Positions 13,956-19,773 of a DNA stretch of 19,773 nucleotides are shown here, piece after piece. Every line of letters starts with the position of its first letter. Within the stretch, counting starts at the first letter, position 1. The position numbers were made by a program, and so were the translations under genes. Source of the stretch: Rhodocyclaceae bacterium UBA5602 (GTDB lineage: Bacteria; Pseudomonadota; Gammaproteobacteria; Burkholderiales; Rhodocyclaceae); assembly GCA_002424865.1 (NCBI GenBank), contig DILC01000008.1, forward strand, positions 1 through 19,773, written 5' to 3'. Below the pieces are notes generated by a model. The model made no database searches. It had not been told where the DNA came from and saw only the letters and a list, made by a program, of their open reading frames with translations.

Positions 13956-15071
13956 ATGAAGCGAGTAGGTTTAGTTGGTTGGCGGGGAATGGTTGGTTCT
14001 GTGCTCATGCAGCGCATGCGTGAAGAGAATGATTTTGCGCTGATCGAGCCGGTGTTTTTTACAACCTCCAATGTGGGGGGGGCAGCGCCTGAGGTGGGGC
14101 AAGGGCCATCGTCCCTGAAAGACGCCAAAAATGTTGCCGAACTTGCGGCCATGGATGTGATCATCACATGCCAGGGCGGCGACTACACCACGGAGATTTT
14201 CCCTCAGCTGCGCGCTGCTGGCTGGAGCGGGCATTGGATTGATGCGGCATCGAGCTTGCGCATGCAGGACGATACGGTGATCATTCTTGATCCCGTCAAT
14301 TCGGATGTCATCAAGCAAAGCCTGGCTGATGGCGGACGCAACTGGATCGGTGGCAACTGCACAGTGAGCTTGATGTTGATGGCTTTGGGTGGCTTGTTTA
14401 AAGCCGGCCTGATTGATTGGGTTAGCGCGATGACTTATCAGGCGGCGTCCGGCGCGGGTGCGCAGAACATGCGTGAGTTGCTGACGCAAATGGGCGAGAC
14501 GCACCGCGTCGCCCAAGGGCTGTTAAATGACCCAGCCTCGGCCATTTTGGATATCGACCGTGAAGTCGCAGGCATCCTGCGTGATGAGGCGTTCCCCAAA
14601 GAACACTTTGGCGTGCCTTTGGCCGGCTCCTTGATTCCTTGGATTGATAAGGATTTGGGCAATGGCCAAAGCCGGGAGGAATGGAAGGGCCAGGCCGAAA
14701 CAAACAAAATTCTGGGGCGCTCCGGCAACCCGATTCCCGTGGATGGCCTGTGCGTGCGCATTGGCGCCATGCGCTGCCATTCGCAAGCATTGACCATCAA
14801 GCTCAAGAAAGATGTGCCTTTGGACGATGTGCATTCACTCTTGGCTGCGCATAATGACTGGGTGAGTGTGGTGCCCAATCAGCGTGAGGTGACTGTCAAA
14901 GCGTTAACCCCTGTGGCCGTGACCGGCACGCTCACCGTACCCGTTGGGCGCTTGCGCAAACTTGCCATGGGGCCAGAGTATTTGTCGGCTTTTACCGTCG
15001 GTGATCAATTACTGTGGGGTGCTGCGGAGCCCTTGCGCCGGATGTTGCGTATATTGCTTGATGCGGAGTAA
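13956..15071 (+). CDS. asd: Aspartate-semialdehyde dehydrogenase
   Basis: The enzyme reduces aspartyl-4-phosphate to aspartate semialdehyde with NADPH, the branch point to lysine/diaminopimelate, methionine, threonine and isoleucine. The protein of 371 residues is collinear with the Gram-negative Asd of Escherichia coli. VGWRGMVGSVLMQRM is the nucleotide-binding N terminus. The active cysteine is C135 in GGNCTVSLML, and the base is H275 in MRCHSQA. IPWIDKDLGNGQSREEWKGQAETNKIL is the signature helix region. The start has GGCGGGAAG upstream. The G8 run at 14075-14082 stays in frame and codes for GG of NVGGAAP. The leuB-asd-fimV order is a known betaproteobacterial pattern. I see no hairpin terminator after it. 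Confidence 0.98.
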   Translation: MKRVGLVGWRGMVGSVLMQRMREENDFALIEPVFFTTSNVGGAAPEVGQGPSSLKDAKNVAELAAMDVIITCQGGDYTTEIFPQLRAAGWSGHWIDAASSLRMQDDTVIILDPVNSDVIKQSLADGGRNWIGGNCTVSLMLMALGGLFKAGLIDWVSAMTYQAASGAGAQNMRELLTQMGETHRVAQGLLNDPASAILDIDREVAGILRDEAFPKEHFGVPLAGSLIPWIDKDLGNGQSREEWKGQAETNKILGRSGNPIPVDGLCVRIGAMRCHSQALTIKLKKDVPLDDVHSLLAAHNDWVSVVPNQREVTVKALTPVAVTGTLTVPVGRLRKLAMGPEYLSAFTVGDQLLWGAAEPLRRMLRILLDAE

Positions 15072-15164
15072 GGTCTCGTTTATAGGTGTCTTCATATGGG
15101 TTGCAGGACATCAGTAGGTGGCGGGAACCTCACAAGTGGTGCGGCGGCGCTTCCATGATTCGGC

Positions 15165-15193
15165 TTGCGCGCCAAAGACCATGATGCTATGTT
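15165..15193 (+). promoter_or_regulatory. Candidate promoter for fimV
   Basis: TTGCGC (15165-15170), 17 bases, then TATGTT (15188-15193), in the 154-base gap between asd and fimV. It is a moderate match only. It would give a leader of about 25 bases before the GTG start. Confidence 0.35.
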
Positions 15194-15225
15194 CATAAAC
15201 TATCGAAAGTTTTGCGGGGGCAACT

Positions 15226-18078
15226 GTGCTTAAAACTGACAAGAAAACCAGGTTACTCAAGAAAACAGTGCTGGCAATGGCAATGCTTGCCGCTCCGTTG
15301 TGGTCGCATGCCGCAGGGCTGGGAAAAATTGCAGTGTTCTCTTCGTTAGGTCAGCCTTTAAAGGCTGAAATCGAGATCACCGCAACGCCGGATGAGCTTT
15401 CTTCAGTTAAGGCAAGGTTGGCTTCAGTAGATGCGTTTAGGCAGGCAGATGTTGAGTACAACCCGCTACTGGCGGGTGTGAAGTTTTCGCCTGCTGTGCT
15501 TACCCGCAATGGCCGTCGCTTTGTGCAGGTAACAACGGATAAGCCGGTGAATGAGCCCTTCCTCAATATGATTGTTGAGTTGAGTTGGTCGGCAGGGCAG
15601 TTGGTGCGTGAATATACCTTCTTGCTGGATCCGCCCGAGAATGCAACCGCGAGCGTAGTGGCTTTGCCTGCACAAGCAGGCGCAGAAGGGGCATTGCAAA
15701 GAGCGCCAGCAACAACCGATGACGATAAGGCAAATGGCAAGACGTCCGTGCAACCCGCCCACCCGCCTGCCCAAAGCCGGGATGGCCGCACTGGGCGGGT
15801 GTCTCCAGGGGCAAGTCAGGCAATCAGCGATGCGGGCACAGATAAAGAAAAAGCCCAGGATAAAAGCCATACGGTTCGAGCGGGTGAAACCCTGGGGCAG
15901 ATTGCTTTGCAGGTGCGTCCTGAAGGCGTGAGCCTGGAGCAAATGCTGGTTGCATTGCTGCGCAGGAATGAGCGTGCCTTTGTTGGCGGCAACATGAATC
16001 GTCTTAAAGTGGGCAAAATTTTGCAGATTCCTGAAGCTGACGTTGTGAATCAGGTATCGGCGAGCGAAGCCAGAAAAGAAGTCGTTGCCCAGGCCGCTGA
16101 CTTTAATGCCTATCGCAACAGGCTCGCGTCCTCTGTTGGCTCACGTGCGCCGTCAGGGGATGATGAGGCGCAATTGGCCAGCGGGAAAATAACGCCCAGG
16201 ATTGAGGATAAGACGCCAACGGGCGCTAGCAAAGATAAGCTGGAAGTATCGCGCACGGAAGGCGTCAAGAATGGCGCCAGGGATCAGGCGTCCCGCGTTG
16301 CGTCGCTGGAGGCTGATTTATTGGCGCGTGACAAGGCCTTAAAAGATGCACAAAGTCGCGCTACTGAGCTTGAGACCAATCTGGATAAACTGAAGAAATT
16401 GGCAGAAATGGAAAGTAGATCTGCTGCTGTCCAGCCAGCCCAAGCAAATAAGCCTGCTGAGCCAGCGCCTGTTGCCGAGAGTTCTGGCAACAAAACCGAA
16501 AAACCGGCTGTTGCCGCTGATACCATTAAACCTGCAGATTCCCTGGTTGCGGTGCCATCGCCAAAACCGCCCGTTAAAAAGCGTGTGCCCGTGACAGAGA
16601 CTGAGCCTGAGCCTGGCTTTGTGGAAGAAAACCCGGCCATCGTTTTTGGTGGTGGCGGGATCCTGGCCTTGCTCCTTGGATGGTTTGGACTGTCTGCCTG
16701 GCGGAAAAAGCAGCAGGAAAAAGCGCTCAATGATTTTGGGCGGGCGAGTGATTTCTCTTCACTTTCTGGCTCGACGGCGACGGGGGATAGTCATGCTGCC
16801 CATTCAGTCAGTGGGTTGGGCGCTAGCCAGTTCAGTGTGACCAGTCCTGCGACAACTGAGCCTTTGGGGGACGTGATCGCCCAAGCTGAAACATTTCTTG
16901 CGTTTGGTCGAACCGCTCAGGCGGAGGAGGTGTTGACCGCCGCCTTGGCAACTGAACCGCAACGCCATGCGGTTTATCTCAAACTGCTTGAGATCTACGC
17001 GGCGCAAAGTAAAACATCTGATTTTGCCAAGGTGGCCAAGCAGTTTCATGACCTTTGTTCAGGAGATGGCCATGATTGGAAAGTGGCTCAGGCCTTGGGT
17101 TTTGGCATAGATCCAACGAACCCGCTGTATCAGTTGCCATCAGCAAGTGAAGGGACTGTCGCCGGGGTTGGCACAGTTGATGCGGGCGTTTCGCCGCAGC
17201 CAAGCTTGGCTGATAATGTTCCCGCCACAGGGGGGGAGAAGGTTGAGCCTGCGGCAGAAATGCAGGGAATTCATGCCATTGATACAGAGAACCTTGATTT
17301 TGATCTGGATTTTGATTTGGATGATGTTGCTCCGCAGCCTGCGGTTGTGGAGGCAGGGGCTGAAGTTGATGTGCCCTCCGTTGTCACGGAAGTATCAGCA
17401 CCCACTGAATTACATCAAGCGCCTGAATTGCCTGAAGCCGACATCCCTGAAACTTCGGTTGCCTCTGCAGGAATGCCCGCATTGGATTTTGATTTTGACT
17501 TGAATCTGCCGGAAGCATCCACTGAGCCGGAAATCGCCAATAAAGAAGCCTCTGGTACAGCCATAGCGGATACAGCAGAGAAGCGTCCAGTACTTGACGA
17601 GTCATTGTCCTTACCTAAACTGGATCTTGATTTTGACACGCCAAGTGTCAGCCGTGCTGCCGATGAGGCGCAAGCGCCAAAGTTGGATTTGGCGGCACCT
17701 CAAAAAGTCGAAGATGCAGGCAATGGCATAGATTTTGATTTCAATCTGCCACTGGCCAGTCCCGTGGCTGTGGCTGAACAGCCTGCAAAGGCGACTTTGC
17801 AAGATGAGCATGAAAACACGCTCGATTTTGATTTTGATGTTGATCTGCCGGTGCCTGCGGCGACTGCAGCCGCTGAGCCTGTTGAGACCGTTAAACCCAT
17901 TGAACCCGTTGCGCTTGAAGCCGATAACCCTGAGGTCGCAACCAAGCTTGAGTTGGCTGCTGCTTATGAGGAAATGGGCGATAATGCGGGCGCAATTGAG
18001 CTTTACCAAGAGGCGTTGGGCGAGGGGAGCCGGGCGCAAAAGGACTTTGCCAAAGCCAAGCTGGCAAGCTTGGGCTAG
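15226..18078 (+). CDS. fimV: FimV/HubP-type polar scaffold protein
   Basis: A 950-residue inner-membrane protein that, in studied relatives, organises cell poles and supports type IV pili or chemotaxis. Parts in order: a signal peptide (about 1-27, cut after SHA), the FimV N-terminal domain (AGLGKIAVFSSLGQPLKAEIEI, about 28-140), a peptidoglycan-binding LysM domain (about 213-272, starting HTVRAGETLGQ), a predicted coiled coil (about 355-400), one transmembrane helix (about 470-492), and a TPR-like segment (546-636). Then comes a long acidic linker with five DFDFD-type motifs (near 690, 753, 799, 835 and 866) and the conserved FimV C-terminal domain (about 903-950, KLELAAAYEEMGDNAGAIELYQEAL). 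The start is GTG with a GGGGG site upstream. No pilus genes are nearby. Confidence 0.93.
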   Translation: MLKTDKKTRLLKKTVLAMAMLAAPLWSHAAGLGKIAVFSSLGQPLKAEIEITATPDELSSVKARLASVDAFRQADVEYNPLLAGVKFSPAVLTRNGRRFVQVTTDKPVNEPFLNMIVELSWSAGQLVREYTFLLDPPENATASVVALPAQAGAEGALQRAPATTDDDKANGKTSVQPAHPPAQSRDGRTGRVSPGASQAISDAGTDKEKAQDKSHTVRAGETLGQIALQVRPEGVSLEQMLVALLRRNERAFVGGNMNRLKVGKILQIPEADVVNQVSASEARKEVVAQAADFNAYRNRLASSVGSRAPSGDDEAQLASGKITPRIEDKTPTGASKDKLEVSRTEGVKNGARDQASRVASLEADLLARDKALKDAQSRATELETNLDKLKKLAEMESRSAAVQPAQANKPAEPAPVAESSGNKTEKPAVAADTIKPADSLVAVPSPKPPVKKRVPVTETEPEPGFVEENPAIVFGGGGILALLLGWFGLSAWRKKQQEKALNDFGRASDFSSLSGSTATGDSHAAHSVSGLGASQFSVTSPATTEPLGDVIAQAETFLAFGRTAQAEEVLTAALATEPQRHAVYLKLLEIYAAQSKTSDFAKVAKQFHDLCSGDGHDWKVAQALGFGIDPTNPLYQLPSASEGTVAGVGTVDAGVSPQPSLADNVPATGGEKVEPAAEMQGIHAIDTENLDFDLDFDLDDVAPQPAVVEAGAEVDVPSVVTEVSAPTELHQAPELPEADIPETSVASAGMPALDFDFDLNLPEASTEPEIANKEASGTAIADTAEKRPVLDESLSLPKLDLDFDTPSVSRAADEAQAPKLDLAAPQKVEDAGNGIDFDFNLPLASPVAVAEQPAKATLQDEHENTLDFDFDVDLPVPAATAAAEPVETVKPIEPVALEADNPEVATKLELAAAYEEMGDNAGAIELYQEALGEGSRAQKDFAKAKLASLG

Positions 18079-18175
18079 TTTCAGGCGAGGGCAGGGCGGG
18101 ATTTGCGCGGATGCTTCGGGTGGAAATTAAGCCGCGGTTTGAATTTTTGGCGTAATAACCTATCTGTGCTTCGCT

Positions 18176-18826
18176 ATGCGTTTTAATCCTGCAGCTACGC
18201 TGCTCTTTTGGCTGGCTTTTTTAGTTGCCTGCTCGATTCGTGACGGCTTGCCCCTGGTGCTCGTTTGCCTTGTCCTGGCTGGCTTTTCAGGCATGTTGTC
18301 CGGCAGGCATTTGCGTCGCTTGTTGCGCCGTAGTTTTTGGTTGATTCTCACCATGATTCTTGTGCCGCTACTGATGACGCCAGGTATTCCAGTGTCTTTT
18401 CTGCCCTATGTGAGTCACGAGGGATTGCAGCTTGCTGTGATGCATGGCGCGCGATTGCTCCTGGTTTTGTCTTCTCTCGCGCTGGTTTTCAAGTATTTAT
18501 CGCGTACAGAGTTGGTGGCAGGGCTTTATGCCTTGCTATCTCCCTTTAATCGTTTAGGCTTGCCTGAAAAAATTCTGCCTGCAAAACGTCTGGCTGTGCG
18601 CGTGATGTTGACTCTGGCTTTTGTTGAAGGAAAACCTGTAGCGCTAACCACAGCAGAGGGGGGGGGGCGCGAAGCAAAAATGGCTACCCGGGCGGCCATA
18701 AAAAGTCCGCCGTTGCCCCCGTTAGCGCTAGCTTTTTTTTCATTGCCGGCAATGGTGTGGCGGTTGCCTGACTTGCTGCTTGTCACTGGGGCGATATTGC
18801 TGATCGCGTCTATGGCGATTCCATGA
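18176..18826 (+). CDS. Membrane protein, EcfT/CbiQ-like (tentative)
   Basis: A hydrophobic protein of 216 residues with about five membrane helices. The middle part, ARLLLVLSSLALVFKYLSRTELVAGLYALLSPFNRLGLPEKILPAKRLAVRVMLTLAFVE, has the pattern of the coupling region of EcfT/CbiQ, the transmembrane component of energy-coupling-factor vitamin or metal importers. It is shorter than most EcfT proteins, and no ATPase or substrate-binding partner gene is in the window, so function is uncertain. After residue 155 an odd hydrophilic stretch contains GGG from a run of ten G (18658-18667), bounded by a perfect 10-base inverted repeat, before a last helix. The stop overlaps the truA start by 4 bases (ATGA), implying coupled translation. 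Confidence 0.75.
   Translation: MRFNPAATLLFWLAFLVACSIRDGLPLVLVCLVLAGFSGMLSGRHLRRLLRRSFWLILTMILVPLLMTPGIPVSFLPYVSHEGLQLAVMHGARLLLVLSSLALVFKYLSRTELVAGLYALLSPFNRLGLPEKILPAKRLAVRVMLTLAFVEGKPVALTTAEGGGREAKMATRAAIKSPPLPPLALAFFSLPAMVWRLPDLLLVTGAILLIASMAIP
18639..18730. repeat. 10-base inverted repeat with G10 tract inside the EcfT-like gene
   Basis: TAGCGCTAAC (18639-18648) and its exact reverse complement GTTAGCGCTA (18721-18730) bound a 72-base interior. The interior includes ten consecutive G (18658-18667) and AAAAAGTCCGCCGTTGCC, which loosely resembles the 19-base word with its A-run. It may be a small inserted sequence, but the ends are not those of the larger element. Confidence 0.5.
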
Positions 18827-19701
18827 GAATTGCGCTGGGGCTGGAATATGACGGCGCTGGCTTTTGCGGCTGGCAGGCCCAGCCGTGTGGCTGCTCTGTA
18901 CAGGATGCTTTGGAGGCTGCGCTCGCCAAAGTGGCCGATGCGCCTATCCGGGTGATTTGTGCCGGACGGACGGATGCCGGTGTGCATGCGATAGCGCAAG
19001 TGGTGCATTTTGATACGGATGTCGAGCGTCCTGCCAATGCCTGGGTGCGGGGAACCAATGCGCATTTGCCCGCAACCATGGCCGTACGCTGGGCGCAACC
19101 GATGCCGCCAGATTTTCACGCGCGGTTTTCGGCACAAGGGCGGCGGTATCGCTATGTGCTGCTCAATCGCGCTGAGCGTCCCGGGTTGATGGCGCATCGC
19201 GTGGGCTGGTTCCATTTGCCCCTGGATGTAGCGGCGATGCGGAAAGCTGCCCGGTATTTGCTCGGCACGCATGATTTTTCGGCGTTTCGTTCAAGCCAGT
19301 GCCAGGCAAAATCGCCGGTTAAAAACTTGCGCCAGCTGGACATGGCAGTGCAAGGCGATCAGTTGATATTTGATTTTGCGGCCGATGGCTTTTTGCATCA
19401 TATGGTGCGCAACATCATAGGCATGCTGATTTACGTAGGCAAAGGCGCCCACCCGCCTGAATGGGTGGGCGAGGTGATGACAACCAAAAACCGCGCGCTG
19501 GCCGCGCCAACCTTTTCTCCAGATGGGCTGTATTTTGTGGGTGTCGACTATGATCCGGCCTGGCAATTGAAGGGGATGTGCGCAGAAAAAGTCGGCGTTG
19601 GCGAGACGGCATCCTTGTTGTTGAGTGAGCCGCTTGGCACGGCAACCGTGGGGTCATCCCAGCTAACGCCCATGGCGCCGGTGAACTGCCCCGAACCATG
19701 A
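18823..19701 (+). CDS. truA: tRNA pseudouridine(38-40) synthase
   Basis: Converts uridines 38-40 of the tRNA anticodon arm to pseudouridine in the cytoplasm. The catalytic aspartate is D51 in CAGRTDAGVHA. YDGAGFCGWQAQP, FHARFSAQGRRYRYVLLN, GTHDFSAFRSSQCQ and FLHHMVRNIIGML follow in the family order. The recognisable TruA fold ends around GLYFVGVDYDPAWQLKG (about residue 251), yet the frame continues for some 40 more residues to 292, against about 260-270 in most relatives. That tail carries a copy of the 19-base word (encoding VGVGET) and the left end of another dispersed element. The start overlaps the preceding membrane gene by 4 bases. Enzyme identity is very secure. The tail may be read-through into repeat DNA. 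Confidence 0.97.
   Translation: MRIALGLEYDGAGFCGWQAQPCGCSVQDALEAALAKVADAPIRVICAGRTDAGVHAIAQVVHFDTDVERPANAWVRGTNAHLPATMAVRWAQPMPPDFHARFSAQGRRYRYVLLNRAERPGLMAHRVGWFHLPLDVAAMRKAARYLLGTHDFSAFRSSQCQAKSPVKNLRQLDMAVQGDQLIFDFAADGFLHHMVRNIIGMLIYVGKGAHPPEWVGEVMTTKNRALAAPTFSPDGLYFVGVDYDPAWQLKGMCAEKVGVGETASLLLSEPLGTATVGSSQLTPMAPVNCPEP
19591..19609 (+). repeat. 19-base word, copy d (truA C-terminal tail)
   Basis: GTCGGCGTTGGCGAGACGG, one mismatch to 1085-1103 and preceded by five A. It lies just past the conserved end of TruA and is read in the same frame as the leuC copy (VGVGET versus VGAGVT). Confidence 0.8.
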
Positions 19702-19773
19702 AATCCGTTAACCTCGTTGCGCCAAGGGCTGGCAAATGGGCCCCTCCCCTCCCATCCGCGTTGCGGCCCACGG
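19662..19773 (+). repeat. Dispersed element, copy 5 (partial, cut by the window end)
   Basis: GCTAACGCCCATGG (19662-19675) matches the left end of copies 2-4. After 60 bases a CCCCTCCCCTCCC run like the element body appears, and then the window stops. The first 40 bases lie inside the truA frame. Confidence 0.55.

Noticed and set aside
14075..14082. G8 run in asd as a frameshift or phase-variable site
   Set aside because: The frame is intact on both sides and the encoded GG fits the Asd family. Nothing indicates slippage.

Overview
The window is an ordinary, gene-dense stretch of proteobacterial chromosome, most likely betaproteobacterial. The main evidence is the order leuC, entericidin-type lipoprotein, leuD, leuB, asd, fimV, (membrane protein), truA, which I recognise as a betaproteobacterial arrangement, together with a trxA-rho-rpmE cluster. 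The exact genus cannot be read from the sequence. All genes are housekeeping or metabolic. I see no CRISPR array, tRNA, rRNA, prophage, transposase gene or toxin-antitoxin pair.

Layout. Positions 1-194 hold a dispersed GC-rich repeat and the leader of orn (oligoribonuclease, +). Converging on orn is a GT-C/ArnT-type membrane glycosyltransferase (-). Then come rpmE, rho and trxA, all on the minus strand. An intrinsic terminator follows rpmE, a candidate promoter precedes it, and a long C-rich leader with a perfect hairpin separates trxA from rho. Divergent from trxA is a 7Fe ferredoxin gene (fdxA, +), followed by a CBS-pair protein and a FadD-type acyl-CoA ligase. After a 332-base repeat-filled gap come aroC and an MFS transporter, and then the leucine/aspartate-family block leuC, a 39-residue lipoprotein gene, leuD, leuB and asd. 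The right end holds fimV, an EcfT/CbiQ-like membrane protein and truA, the last two overlapping by 4 bases.

How the genes work together. leuC, leuD and leuB encode isopropylmalate isomerase and isopropylmalate dehydrogenase of leucine synthesis (leuA is not in the window). asd feeds Lys, Met, Thr and Ile synthesis. aroC makes chorismate. orn finishes RNA decay, rho terminates transcription, and truA modifies tRNA. fimV is a polar inner-membrane scaffold.

The non-genic signal is the most interesting part. At least five copies, whole or partial, of a short GC-rich palindromic element lie at gene boundaries. Their ends resemble GCTAACGC(G/T)CATGG and TTTCACGCTAA. A separate 19-base word (GTCGGCGCTGGCGAGACGG with small variations) occurs four times, once between genes and three times inside unrelated coding sequences. 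One of those is an apparently extended C-terminal tail of TruA. These repeats touch a stop codon (fadD), the Shine-Dalgarno region of the CBS gene, and the 3' end of truA.
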